The notes: generated by a model from the letters alone, not told the origin. A stretch of 64,000 nt of DNA from Chrysoperla carnea (GCF_905475395.1 NC_058342.1:21672640-21736639); one strand, 5' to 3'. Numbered from the stretch's first letter, positions 45,401 through 55,629 are shown. Numbers and translations are program-made.

Positions 45401-48400
45401 CCTGGAAAACAATGCGTTAACCTCTTAATGTGCCTTAATTTCATTAAATACGAATGTGAGTCGTAGCCAAGCGGTCCGTAACATTATATATTTGTTAATC
45501 TTATCAGAATTATTCTTAGAATGGGAGTCGTTTTCGCACTTGATCTTTTTTCTATGGAAGACAACTTACGATAAATACTCATAATGTATTTTTTTTACAG
45601 AAACAAGTAATGATTGGAGGCAAACAAGTAACTGTAATGGGTCAGAAAACCGTAACACTTCTAGGAAATCAATCTCTGGGTACACATGGTATACAAAAAT
45701 TGATCTGCCTACCAACATCGGCAGCCGCCTCTACCACATCAAACTCATTGTCAAACACAAGCGAAACACCCACTAAATTTATGATTGTGCGCCCAAAATT
45801 ACCAACTGCGTCCACAATTACATCGTCTTCAACCAGCTACGATACACCAGCAACTACTGATGCAGCTTTAGCTGCTCTCGCGGCTGAAGCTGGTTTAATT
45901 GACCCACAAGAAAAGGAAACAGATGAAAGTATGACATGGTCTGCGGGATCTGATTCAGGAGCAAATTCTGCAGCCACTATTAAAGAACCAGGACTTAAAG
46001 GTGGATCCATACGGTACACTAAACTAGGTTTAAAAGGAGGAGTACAACGGTTTCATCCGTATAGGCGTCCATTTAGATTAGGTTTATTTGGTGGAGGAAG
46101 TGTTGGAGAAAATACACCTCCAGAAAGTCCTCCAGAGGAATCAAGTTCCTCACAAGAGGAACCTCAACAATCATCACCTGCACAACCAGTTGAAGAACCA
46201 TCAACAGTACACGAAGAGAAAAAACCCGATGAGGAGGAAAAAGAAGTTGTAAATACTGAACATGAAAAAGAAGCATCCGAAGTACAAGAAAGTTCAGAAC
46301 AAAAAACAGAAAGTCAGGAAAATCTACCAGAAGAAACGACACTAACGGAAGACCAAGCATTGGCAGAGCAGGAAAGTAGTAAAACAGAAAGTGATTCAGA
46401 TATAACCCAAGCTGTGGGTACGAAAGAAGAAAATGAACAAAATACTGAAAGTGAGAATAAGAATGAAGAATTACCAGCAGATTCACATCCTGCAGAAGAG
46501 TCTATATCATCTGAAGCACAATCAGAGGAATCGCAAGTTTATGATACAACCGCATGTCGATTACAAGTACCGACGTCACCGGAAGAAAGTGGCCAAGAAA
46601 GTGCCACGACAACACCTGTTCCGCCGCAAAACGACGATGCTAAACAAGAACCAAGTATCCATGGCGATGATATGCAAAAAGTTGAAAAACTAGAAGATAA
46701 TAAATTCGACAGAAATGAAATGGATTATGAAAATAGTAAAACGGAAGAACCAACGTCAACTACACCAAGTGAAGCACCAAAACCTGACATGATGGATGAA
46801 AGTAATACGGAAAATACACAACAGTCTGAAAGTATAGATAAACTTAAACAGGTGAGACAATCAATATAAATCAAAATGTATTAAAACTTGAGACCAAACG
46901 CAGCTTCCTACCTTGATCGGTTCTAGAGTTACGACTGACGCAATCATCCTATTCTCTCCCACCCTCCTTTTCTTAAATGCACCCAATTTTATACAATATT
47001 CAACATTTTTTAATCTCCCAAAACTTCTAGGCGAAAAACACGTTCAACCCCTCTTGCGCCTACACCATTATAGTTTTTTTTAAGAAGGTTGAGGCTGTGT
47101 CCACACAAGCGTCAAAGCTAGCTTATTTTGATTATTTCTCTGCTTTAATATTTTCACTTTCAAACATCATTCAATAATTACGTAATCAGACTATTTTTAA
47201 TTTTTTAATTAGCTAATGCATTTTTAGCTAGTGACTATTTTTTTAATTAGCTAGTGCATTGGAAAAATAAATTTATATAAAATTCTGTAGAGGTTATGAT
47301 TTACAAAGTTAAAGAAACAAATGTCTTAACATGCGACTAAAGATTATCGAACGGTTGACGACGGGTTAATAACGGTATGTGTTTTACAGGAGGAAGCATC
47401 TGACAAAGCAAAACCAGAAATGGATTTTATATCAAATCAGACGCCACAATTACCAGTAGCTCCATCACCTATTGCGACAGAATTAGACAAATTACAAAAT
47501 CTCGACGATCAAATGTTAGGAGTACATTCAACAGAATCCACAAACGCGCTAGCAACATTAGCAACAGCTGCAGTAGTACGAAGATCAACACCAAAGTCAC
47601 ATGAAGTCCCCACCCAATATAGTCAAATTGCAAATATGAGTTTATTACCGCCTGGTGAAGAGAAAAAAACTGAAGATAAAAAAGAAAATTGGTTTACTGT
47701 TGGTATTATTCAAGGAAATTCATATTCCGTGAAGGAATATTTCTATTTGGATAATGTTGAGGGTATTAACCTAGATAATTTACCAGATTTAACGAATGTG
47801 AAAAAGACACCTTTGGCATCTGGTACAGCGTATAAGTTTCGTGTGGCAGCTATTAATTCAGTTGGTATTGGACCATGGTCTGAATTATCAGCCTTTAAAA
47901 CATGTTTACCTGGTTTCCCAGGTGCACCGTCTTCGATAAAAATATCAAAGAGTGCTGAAGGTGCGCACTTAACTTGGGATCCACCAGCTAAAGGACAAGG
48001 CGATATTAAAGAATATTCTGTATATTTAGCAGTTAGGAATCAAAAGAAACCAGACTCTCCAAAGGTAAGTAATTTTTTTTTTTTTTTTTTTTAATATTTT
48101 ATTTTAGTAATATTTCTCAACTATTTACACATTGACTCAATTTATCAAAAACCTGATAAAAATTGTTCTTTTTATAAAAGGCTACATTTTGTTTAAATCA
48201 GGGATAGAGGGATAGAGATCTGAAGATTAAATATTTCTTTACTTTAAATCTCCGAGCGAGCATTTCGATTATCTGTGATCTGTGATTATAGCTTCCATGA
48301 TGATAGAACATTAACGCTCTTAAAGACTAATTAGCAAGGATTGAATCGAAGTAACATTCTAACTAACGTATTTTAATCGGCCACATGAACTCAAGATTTA

Positions 48401-49832
48401 ACTAAAAGATATCACTACTGTATCACCCCTTGAGTTGAACCACAGAAGACGTACGCACTGTAGTTTAACTCGGGAGTTAACCAAAGATTCTACTCGTTTT
48501 TAATTCACGAAAAATGATGACTTCAAATTGTTTATAGATTCTAAGAACTGTTTGTTAAGTTTGTATTTAAAAAGATAAAATTTCTTCAATTTGCAAAGAC
48601 TGTCGATTACGTTAAAATACATGACTACCCTATCCATGGTAGCCATATTATTGGAAAACCTAGAAATGTCAGGTAATTCAAATTCTGCTGGCAATGTCAG
48701 GAAATTCCGTAAACAAAGAGATAAGTTAGGGAATTTAATTAATTTTGAAACAAAAATTTTATATAATTTTATATAAAAAAATGGCACATGTGATCGTAAT
48801 ATCTTGTGTCATATTTAAATAATACGAATTTCTATGCTCTTACTTGTAAAATTTTCGTTTCACTTTCTTCAAAACAATTTAAAAGTAATAATTTGGCCAG
48901 GAAATTTTTGAATTATTCAACTGGAAAACTTGGAAAAGTCAGAGAATTTTATTTCGAATAAACAGTGGCTAACCATGCTATCGTAATAATAAATTTAATT
49001 TTGTATAAAAAATGTTAATTTTTAGGATCCAAATCCATTATCACCTTTATCATTCATTCGTGTATATTGTGGAGCTCCAAATAATTGTGTGGTTTCAAAT
49101 CAATCATTATCAGCAGCACATATTGACTCAGCTTCAGCGAAACAAGCAATCATATTCCGAATTGCAGCAAAAAATAATAAAGGATATGGACCTGCTACAC
49201 AAGTTAGGTGGTTACAAGGTAAATATAGATTTTTTGATCCATTCATAATATAAGGATGTCGAGCACCAAGGCAATTTTAAATAAAAAGTTTGATTTTTTT
49301 TAAAATATGAAGTTGGACTAAGTCTAAATTAATTCTAAAAATTTTAGGGGGGATTGATTGTCCGATTATTTAAATAAATGACTTCGAAAGTAGACAATTA
49401 TTGAAAACAAAAAACTCACGTTGTGTCCGACTAATTAAGGATGTATGAGTACGATAGTGGAGAGACAAATTAAAAAAAATATATTTTTCAATTTTGATGG
49501 CGAATTATGTTATAACATGGCAAATATAGGCGAAAAGTAAGAATACAGTTTTTCGATATCTGGAGTAATTTTCAATATATAGAAAATTAAAAAATTTATT
49601 TAATTATTTAGCTTCCGATATTTCGAAAACCAAGACAGATATCGAAAAATTTTATTCGTATTTTTCGTCTACATTCATGAAGTTATACAAATAATTTTTT
49701 TAATTTAATTTTATAGAATCAGCAGTGTCAAATTCTGTACCAAGAAAACGCTCTCCATCGACTTCAAACGGTTCTGATAAATCATCAACACCGGTCTTAA
49801 AACGACCGAAAACACAAGGAGATGAATTTTGA
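27498..49832 (+). CDS. Hcf: Host Cell Factor (HCF), kelch/Fn3 transcriptional co-regulator
   Basis: Fifteen exons: 27498-27660, 29724-30242, 31139-31330, 34459-34604, 38735-38872, 39056-39401, 40926-41222, 41553-41830, 42923-43052, 43729-43917, 44214-44464, 45601-46851, 47390-48064, 49026-49218, 49717-49832; 1627 residues, phases all close. Residues 1-340 form the kelch propeller ([20 protein letters not shown], then [20 protein letters not shown] and [11 protein letters not shown]). About 341-392 match the SAS1N self-association segment ([13 protein letters not shown]). 393-883 are Ser/Thr/Gln/Gly rich. 1014-1053 are basic (GLKGG twice, [15 protein letters not shown]) and 1054-1296 very Glu rich. 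About 1390-1590 are the C-terminal Fn3 modules ([42 protein letters not shown]). The end carries KRSPS...KRPK, a likely nuclear signal. Known: HCF scaffolds histone-modifying complexes and E2F-type regulators on promoters. No HCF-PRO repeat or Q-x-D-G taspase site was seen. Confidence 0.96.
27661..29185 (+). other. HCF intron 1, unrepetitive part
   Basis: AT-rich intron. A fragment near 28690-28745 ends in ACACCCTGTATATG, a common insect MITE-like ending, without a partner. No gene seen. Confidence 0.4.
29190..29410 (+). repeat. Repeat family 1, long-subfamily fragment
   Basis: AGACCCATCTTTTAAACC, then GTTTACCCGTAAGGGCGC and GTGTCCATTTTTTCCAAAAC. This is the module shared with 16850-16960, 35995-36100 and 63100-63230. 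HCF intron 1. Confidence 0.6.
30345..30885 (-). mobile_element. LINE 3' fragment (Jockey/I-like RNase H and C-terminal Cys motif)
   Basis: The minus-strand frame 30573-30938 reads [20 protein letters not shown], then [10 protein letters not shown] and [16 protein letters not shown]. This is the end of the LINE RNase H domain followed by the C-terminal Cys/His motif (GLLTGHC-x-LN-x-HL...ET-x-H-V/L-C-x-C). Untranslated 3' sequence follows to about 30345. It is 5' truncated, as usual for LINE insertions, and antisense to HCF within intron 2. Confidence 0.75.
31454..32036 (+). repeat. Repeat family 2, near full-length copy
   Basis: Starts GAGGATGTACGAGCGCCAGG and ends TTGGCGCTCGTACTACCTTA, inverted ends. 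A second start-like motif TTAAGGATGCATAAGCACGG lies inside near 31744. HCF intron 3. Confidence 0.7.
32165..32547. mobile_element. 383-bp hAT-type MITE with perfect 8-bp target duplication
   Basis: Ends TAGTGTCCGACCGAAG and CTTCGGTCGGACACTA are perfect inverted repeats. CCGTCAAG occurs directly on both sides (32157-32164 and 32548-32555). The interior is rich in GCCGAAGCC repeats near both ends. HCF intron 3. Confidence 0.9.
32580..33470 (+). repeat. Repeat family 1, composite copy
   Basis: Starts with TATATCAAGGTATATTAAAT and ends TTGTTTTCACTTGTT. Inside, the AAATGA-CATAGGTCAATTGGG block and the TTTACCCG-GAGGGC block each occur twice (about 32765/33130 and 32915/33270). So it is a partial tandem duplication or two copies joined. 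HCF intron 3. Confidence 0.65.
33563..33665 (+). repeat. Repeat family 2, left-end fragment
   Basis: GTTAAGGATGTGCGAGCATC followed by AAGGCAATTTTAAATAAAAA and ending GAGGTATTG. The rest of the element is missing. HCF intron 3. Confidence 0.6.
34263..34400. repeat. Foldback followed by (TG)13 microsatellite
   Basis: ATTGATTGTCATTGATTG near 34290 pairs with ATCAATGACAATCA near 34313. A run of about 13 TG units follows at 34375-34400, about 60 bp before HCF exon 4. Confidence 0.65.
35850..36180 (+). repeat. Repeat family 1, long-subfamily fragment, with family 2 end beyond
   Basis: CATCTTGTAAACCGTTAGAG, ACATCACTGTTTACTCCTGA and ACATTTTCTCCATAACTAT are family-1 blocks. At 36187-36217 an isolated family-2 right end (TTGGCGTTCGTATTACCTTA) follows. 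HCF intron 4. Confidence 0.6.
36500..36620 (+). repeat. Repeat family 3, diverged copy
   Basis: AGTTAACAACCCAACC followed by TTTTTACTAAAAGGCG matches the 15012-15130 copy. HCF intron 4. Confidence 0.45.
36745..36985 (-). mobile_element. Fragment with a hAT-like CAGTGGCGGATTAAAG end
   Basis: Read on the minus strand, the right side begins CCAGTGGCGGATTAAAGG followed by AAAAAGGCATGGGGCC, which fits a hAT-type terminus. The other end was not found. HCF intron 4. Confidence 0.4.
37030..37470 (+). repeat. Repeat family 1, diverged copy
   Basis: CATAAAATCACCTAATTAGT, the TCTGTCCGTCTGG simple repeat, and the end TTGTTTTCACTTGTT. The central part is replaced by unrelated sequence around 37240-37330. 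HCF intron 4. Confidence 0.65.
37471..38734 (+). other. HCF intron 4, unrepetitive part
   Basis: AT-rich intronic sequence with no recognised repeat or gene. Confidence 0.5.
39745..39835 (+). mobile_element. Internal fragment of the 24541-type hAT MITE
   Basis: GAGCTATAAAAAATTCC and CTAAGCAAAATTGACACTTC match 24636-24710 within the hAT MITE. Neither terminus is present. HCF intron 6. Confidence 0.6.
39977..40135 (+). repeat. Three tandem copies of a 53-bp unit
   Basis: Units start TTGACTATC at 39977, 40030 and 40083 and include TTATCTCGAAAACGAAGC and TTGGAAGATCTTG. The copies differ at a few sites. HCF intron 6. Confidence 0.8.
42011..42416 (+). mobile_element. About 400-bp MITE family, copy A
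   Basis: Left end ATGGTGGCCACATTAATG and right end CAGAGGCCACCAT are inverted. GTCAGGGAATT-like motifs lie just inside the ends. The core (TTTCAAAACAATTTAAAAGT) is shared with 48635-48977. HCF intron 8. Superfamily unknown. Confidence 0.65.
42605..42765 (+). repeat. Segment shared with 59545-59675, possible Cys-rich coding relic
   Basis: ACCCCGCAAGAGGCC, TTATTGTGATC-AGGGA and CGTACTTGCTCAAA-AGCCG recur in inverted orientation at 59545-59675. Both copies can be read as LPRKRPQ-x-C-x-YCD, here [19 protein letters not shown], a C-x2-C pattern that might be a transposase-tail zinc motif. The family was not recognised. HCF intron 8. Confidence 0.45.
43233..43530 (-). repeat. tRNA-derived SINE with (ATT)n tail
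   Basis: On the minus strand: box-A-like TGGCCATATGATCTAAATC, box B GAGTTCGAATCCACGC, then a body with GGCAGTGTG and an end AAACGGAGGTTAAACCCC followed by an ATT repeat. The same order is seen at 63450-63736. HCF intron 9. Confidence 0.7.
43950..44140 (-). repeat. Repeat family 1, long-subfamily fragments
   Basis: TTTATAGTTTTGGAGAAAAT at about 44010 and the terminal ACACAGAGTATAAAAAT ending near 44130. The middle is missing. It lies between HCF exons 10 and 11. Confidence 0.55.
44862..45376 (+). repeat. Repeat family 1, near full-length copy
   Basis: Starts GTCCCAAGTTTGTAACGC, has the TCCGTCCGTCCGTCTG simple repeat, ATCACTGTTTACCCGTGAGG and the end TTGTTTTCACTTGTT. Only the first 45 bp or so of the family are missing. 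HCF intron 11. Confidence 0.75.
48635..48977 (+). mobile_element. About 400-bp MITE family, copy B
   Basis: Left end ATGGTAGCCATATTATTGG, right end CAGTGGCTAACCAT. The interior is shared with 42011-42416 (TTCACTTTCTTCAAAACAAT). HCF intron 13. Confidence 0.65.
49247..49690 (+). repeat. Repeat family 2, right-truncated copy
   Basis: TAAGGATGTCGAGCACCAAG at the left and the TTTTTCGTCTACATTCATGA block at the right, then truncated. It ends within about 30 bp of HCF exon 15. Confidence 0.65.
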
Positions 49833-50540
49833 AAAGACCTTCTTTCATACATTTCATAACAGTAAGTTTAATATTTATAAAGAGTCTTAAAAAATTATTA
49901 TAAACAAAGTATTAAATTTTTTTTTAACTCTAAGTATAAGAAGGGCTCCACGAAGCCAACAAATTTTACGCCAATTATTTAAACCATTTTTTTTTATAGT
50001 TTTCAATAAAGACAAAAATTATTTATTGTGACACACTCGTTTTAGACGCTCTTACAACAATCTAAAACTGACACAAAAAGATCTATTTTCAGCGTTAAAT
50101 TAAAATTATAAATAATGAAGATATACTTCCAAAAGTGGAAGTTCTTTATTGGAAATTTTCTTCTCTTTAAGAATCTTTTTTTTTTAAATTACATATATAC
50201 TTTTTTTTCATTTTTAATTGTTTATAACTTTTGCAGTTTTTTATTATCAACAAACGTGTCCGGCATATTTTTCTAGAAATCATTCCGAATTTAATGAGTT
50301 ATCACACGTTTTTTTCCCACCTTTATCTCTATATTTCTCCAATTTTTACTTTTTTACTAGACTATTAGAGTAATCTATCGTTAAGATTTCCTATTTTATA
50401 CGAAGTAGATAATTAGCTGACACTATTCTTTGTTTCAGTATAATGCCGAGTTGATAACACGTATCACCAACTCAACCACGAATAATTGTGTAAATAGTTC
50501 TTAATCATGAAAAGAAGTAAGTCAAAAATAATAAAAAAAA
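49833..50540 (+). other. HCF 3'UTR with probable intron and poly(A) signal
   Basis: After the stop, a consensus donor ACA|GTAAGT occurs at 49861-49862 and an acceptor TTTGTTTCAG ends at about 50438, so the 3'UTR may be spliced. AATAAA at 50530-50535, with more copies just after, is a candidate poly(A) signal. 50025-50250, inside the inferred intron, is a repeat shared with 58845-59068. Confidence 0.45.
50025..50250 (+). repeat. Repeat shared in inverted orientation with 58845-59068
   Basis: ACACTCGTTTTAGACG, ACAATCTAAAA, TCTTTATTGGAAATTTTCTT and TTAAGAATCTTTTTTTTT are matched by the reverse complement of 58845-59068. Class unknown. Confidence 0.5.
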
Positions 50541-52060
50541 TTCAAAAATAAAAATAAATAAATAAAACCACCTTGTGTGCCAATAGAGACTGTACTACTA
50601 AAAAAAAAAAAAATACATGTTCTGCTTGAAGATTATTTATAATCATTATTATTTTTATAAAATACATAATTATAGAAAATAACTTTTCCACTAAAGTTTA
50701 AGTCTGTTTAATTAAAAAAAAAAAATAAATAAAACAAGAAACAAATCAATATTTTGAATTATATTATATATATCATTCTTTATTAGATACATACATAAAC
50801 ATAGTTATATAAATAAATAATTATTATTTGTTTAAACAAATTAATTGATTAATTAAATAAAAAAAAAACAAATGTATTATATATTAGTGAAAAAAAAAAA
50901 AAAAATGTTTATAATTTAAGGAAAAATACGACAACAAATCAAAAAATTATTATAATTAATATCTTTTTACAAAAAGTTGACTAAAGAATGTAAAGCTCCG
51001 TCGATTTTAGTGAGATTATCGTTAATTTTCGAAACTAAACAAGCAGCAATGCTTCACCTCTGCTTTTATACTAAAAATTTCCTATTTTCGAAAAAAAAAT
51101 TACAGTTATGTACAATTTCCTGCATCTTTGATAACTTTGAATTTTAGGGAAAAAATATATCAGAAAGAACATTAAGATATAGAGCGATTGGAAATTTCAC
51201 GCTTTACAATTTTAAACAGATGTATTTTTTCTTTAAAATGCATTGATCTGACGAAATTGTGAGAAAAAACATGGAAAATTAAATATAAAAGCAGACTTCT
51301 GAAAATATACAAACAATCGATTGCAATTTTTATGCTTTATAAAGTTTGTCCAAAAGTTTTTTTCTGTAAAATATAGTTGTAGATTTTTTTTGTTAACTTA
51401 CCTGTTTTTTATGTCCATATGAAAAAAGCTAAAACTCGGCAAAGTTGGCATTGCTGCTTTTTTAACGTCTTTAATTCACACCTAAAACCGGCGGACTAAT
51501 GAAAATAAAAAAGTAATTATTAGCTCATACAAACAAGACGAAAAAACAATGTTTTTTGTATTTCGATTTCAATTTTTTTTACATTTAATATAAAAATGAT
51601 ACACACAATTTTGTAAAGTTGAACGGTTTACTTTCTCATCTTTTATTTTAACAACGATCGTCATAGATTTATTTGATAAATATAGATCGCGAACACAATT
51701 CTTCTATATGTTGGACTTTAAGGTTAAGATTTCAGCGCCACTGTGGCAAAAATTTAAAGCAATATTATTAATCAAACAGTTGTTATTGCCTTAAAATAAT
51801 ATTATTCCTAGAGTGTGCTTTCTATCAAGAAAGTGCCAATTTTTATAGAAATTATTGATTTAATAAAACAAACAGCTGTTAATCATTAGTGGTTAGTTTT
51901 CAGAGTATGCTTTTTTGTCAAGAAAGTATTGTTGGTTTCTAGTTCTTATTTAGCCTCTAGATAGAGTATTTCTTACCTGCCGAGTCCAACATTGAAATAA
52001 CATCTTCACGATATCAGTTGATATTACACCGTGGACAACAGATATTTTTCTATCGTTGGA
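50541..52060. other. Intergenic, no gene seen
   Basis: AT-rich. A possible decayed foldback at about 50996-51496: AAGCAGCAATGC near 51041 and GCATTGCTGCTT near 51450 are exact inverted copies, and both sides carry a TCCG-CG-TTTTAG-like end. Confidence 0.4.
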
Positions 52061-52247
52061 CAATGCCGGATTAATCCATGTCGGAGCTCCTAGGCAATAT
52101 AATTCTTTGAGCCCTTAAGCGATGCCAACGAACTTGGCACCCTCTTCTGGTGCTTTTTTTTGTACAAATTTGTTTTTTCTCTTTTGAGCTTTTCTCGTGG
52201 CCCACAAGCAGTTACCTTAATTTGCCCATGTGGTTAATCCGTCCCTG
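52061..52247. mobile_element. 187-bp hAT-type MITE
   Basis: The left end CAATGCCGGATTAATCC and right end GGTTAATCCGTCCCTG are inverted. They are flanked by TCGTTGGA (52053-52060) and CCGTTGGA (52248-52255), an 8-bp target duplication with one change. The interior is more GC rich than the surroundings. Confidence 0.75.
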
Positions 52248-52315
52248 CCGTTGGATAAGTGTATACACCAGATGAGTTCGTTAATGTCTTTTTTTTTTTT
52301 TTTTAAATTTAAAAA

Positions 52316-52443
52316 CGATACTAGTGACAAAGAAAATAAGTCGAATTATTGAGCTACCTTACTCACGAGACACGTGCCACGATACTAGTGGCAAAGAAAA
52401 TAAGTCGAATTATTGAGCTACCTTACTCACGAGACACGTGCGA
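52316..52443 (+). repeat. Two tandem copies of a 64-bp unit
   Basis: Units start CGATACTAGTG at 52316 and 52380 and end GAGACACGTGC. They are nearly identical (one substitution noted plus the end), so the duplication is recent. Confidence 0.85.
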
Positions 52444-52586
52444 GACTACGAAGTATATTTTTAAAAACACGAATGTACCAACGTTGTTGACAAAATACGC
52501 GCAGTTCATGGTGTGATAATGATGTTAGTCTACATGCGAGAAAAAATTTTGTAAAATAGCATGATATCGATCTATATTAATATATA

Positions 52587-52987
52587 CAGTGTGTCCTACT
52601 TAATATGAAGACATTCTCATATTTTCATTATTTATAGGAATATTGATTTAAAATTTTGTACAGTCATATACAGGGTAATTATTTTAATTGTAGACCAAAT
52701 TAATGAAAAAATTAAAAATGCGAATTTTGTCACGAAAATCGGTATATAGGAATAAAAAATATTTAAAGCAATTTTTTCTAATAATTTTTTTTTGATGTCC
52801 CTAACCATCTTTGACGCTAGATAAAATATTAAGAATCGGTTCTATTTGTCAATTTGTAGTAGGCTATTTGTCGGTTAAGTATCTTAAAAAAGTAACCTAT
52901 TACCCTGTATGACTTTGCAAAATTTCAAATCGGTGTTCCTATAAATAACGAGCATATGAGGGTGTCTTCATCTTAACTGACACACTG
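52587..52987. mobile_element. 401-bp MITE with about 90-bp TIRs and TA duplication
   Basis: CAGTGTGTC starts at 52587 and GACACACTG ends at 52987, each next to TA. Inverted similarity runs about 90 bp inward (TTATTTATAGGAA, then TCATA-ACAGGGTAAT in both arms). It fits a Tc1/mariner-type non-autonomous element. Confidence 0.85.
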
Positions 52988-54934
52988 TAAGTCTATGGTG
53001 ATCACTAAACATCCTAGTGATTGAAAATAGAACTTGAAAATATAATAATAATACTTTTGGCTTTTAAAGAGCCATAATTTATAAGATTAGGTTTTCAAGG
53101 AATACTTTTTTGATATATTTTATAATTTACTTAAATCCAGTAATGGTTTTGATTTTTCCTGCTAAAAAGAATCTCGTAGAGCTCAAAAGAATCACGGGCA
53201 AAAAACTAACATGCCTGTAAATTTTATGTATTTTTGACGGAACGTCCTTTTGTTTTTTGCGAAATGCGTTCAGAATTTTTTAATTTCAATTATTTCAAAA
53301 CTAATTAGTTGTGATTCAAAATATTTAATTATATGTGATTAAAAAATTTGTTTGATTTAATTGTTTATTTCTTATGGTACGACAGCTGGCAAAATTTTCG
53401 AAAGTTTATTTTAGGATGTTTTAAAATTTAAACTTGTCAATTTCTAAACTTTTTTCGGTAATGTAAATTTAGTAAACGTAGTAGACCGTTATCAGATGCC
53501 ATGCATACTTCATTCTTACCTAATTTCAAACACAAAATAAGTATCCAAAATTTAGACGTCTTGTAATAAACTTTTTCGTGACGATGCTATTTTTTTATAC
53601 TATTATATAATAAAAATATTTTTAATGGTTCTTGATTGTTGAGTGAAATAATATGTCATAAAAGCAGATCAATTAGTGTTTCTAAGCGTTGCTGCGTTTC
53701 TAAGCATTATTTAAATAGAGAAAGTTAAACCGTTCAACTATAATTATTAGAATTTTGATCGATTATATAGTAATTCAAGTAACTTTTAAAATGAATCAAT
53801 TACAGTATTTTAATTTGTGACTTTTTTTAAAAAAATCTTTTAAAAATGGTTTATATAATTTTGTGAATTATTATTTTATTTGTTTAATTATAAGAGATTT
53901 TTTTTGAAATACATCTCGAAATGTTAATATTGAACTTTTTTCTTATTTATTTACCTCTTTTAATCTTGTTAGAATACCCTAATTACAATTACTTAAGGAA
54001 GCGCTTTTTGCTCCAACATTTATAGTGAGTTCAGCAACCATTTTAAACGACGAAAACTACGGCGAATCTTTCTTGAACTTTTCAAACACCGTTCAGCTAA
54101 ATAATACTTTTCATTTCATAAAAATAACCAAAACTAGCGGTCTAAATCCTTCAATTGGTGTTTTTTGTAAAAAATTCTAAATTATATTCCAGCTTACCCT
54201 TCTTTTTATTTTTAAGTTAATAGATATTTTATGTAGACTAGTCTGATACCCGCCCGCTTCACTGGACTTAAAAGTAAACACCACCGCTTTATAGCCTCCA
54301 CCTCTTTTAATATCACTTATCAACGTTCCATAACACTTGAAGGGATTGTTTTACGCAGCTAAAGGATATGAACAGTTTAAAATTTTTTAATTGTAAAATA
54401 GTCATAATTGATTGAGTATATCAGAAAAGGTGGCCATGATTTGTTTATCTGTTGTAGTTCATCTATTCAACTAAGAAACTCTCCAAGTGTCTTACAATTA
54501 TCTCACCGCATATCGAAGCTTCAACACATGTATATAATACCTCTCACTTCGATGCATTGCTTAACGCATGTATTCTGTCATACTCGTGATATTTATCTGC
54601 CTACTGCCTAGGCGTAAATCGAACATTCTTTACTAATATAGTCTCTGGAACATTCTGTATTTTATCAATGGTGTAAGTCATAGAGATAATACAGTGGTGT
54701 AAGTACATCCATTTAAGTGTGTATTCGTTTGAAGTATATATTCGTATCATATCGTATGTCGCTTCACGAAGTTGTGTACAAAGTATTTCGATAGTAGCTA
54801 GTGACATCTACTTGAAACGTTTACATTCTAAAGACCGCTTAACACTACAGATTGTCTGATTCTAAAGGTCAAATGGCACTACAATATCTTTCCTCTCACT
54901 GCCTCAGCGAATATAGTAATAAACAAACAATAAA
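52988..54934. other. Intergenic, no gene seen
   Basis: AT-rich. No coding frame resembles a known protein and no repeat ends were found. Confidence 0.5.
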
Positions 54935-55216
54935 TCTTACGGACCCAAAACCCAATTGACCTATGTTGCTCATTTACGAACGAGACCTAGCTTTTTCCTG
55001 AACACGTTATAAAATTACAGCTTGATATCTCTTCGTTTTTGAGTTATGGTGTCGACAGGCAGCCGGACAGATAGACAACCGGAAATGGACTATTTAGATG
55101 ATTTTATGTACACTTATAGCAAAGTTTTGTTCGTAGCATCAATATTTTTAAGCGTTACAAACTTGGGACTAAACTTAGTATACCTTGATATATTTCATAT
55201 ATACATGGTATAAAAA
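54935..55216 (-). repeat. Repeat family 1, half copy
   Basis: ACCTATGTTGCTCATTTACG, the antisense simple repeat and the end ATATATACATGGTATAAAAAT. The AACAAGTG half is missing. Confidence 0.65.
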
Positions 55217-55629
55217 TTGGATTGTTTTTCGATCTAAAACATGGATTTCCTCAATCTATGCGGTATCAGGAATAAGAATGCAATCTTAGCTAATGGTCAT
55301 CGTATTTTATAAATGAAACTCCTTCTAGTACCTATTTATATTGAAACTTTTTTTTGTAAGAAACAAAAAGTTAAAAGTTGATGGTCACTTGCATTCGCAT
55401 GCATTCATAATCACAGTTGGACCTTCAACTTGTGAGCTATATTATTATCAGTAAATAATTATTGAATATTGTTGCTAAATACAACAATTGTAACAAAAAC
55501 CTTGTCATTCAGAATAGAGTAATAATTATCCATTTCAATTACCTACAAATGAAAAATGTCATATGATTATACAATAATACAGTTAGTAATTATACATTTA
55601 AACCTTTTCCTTATTAGTTATTTATTATT

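Noticed and set aside
45445-45475. tRNA-like GTCGTAGCCAAGCGGTCCG
   Set aside because: Resembles only a tRNA box A; no box B or cloverleaf follows.
46073-46486. 137-codon minus frame opposite HCF exon 12
   Set aside because: Shadow of the acidic HCF coding sequence; its Leu/Phe-rich content is what Glu codons give on the other strand.
54408-54807. Two overlapping frames of about 67 codons on opposite strands
   Set aside because: No domain and no splice context; they look like chance open frames.
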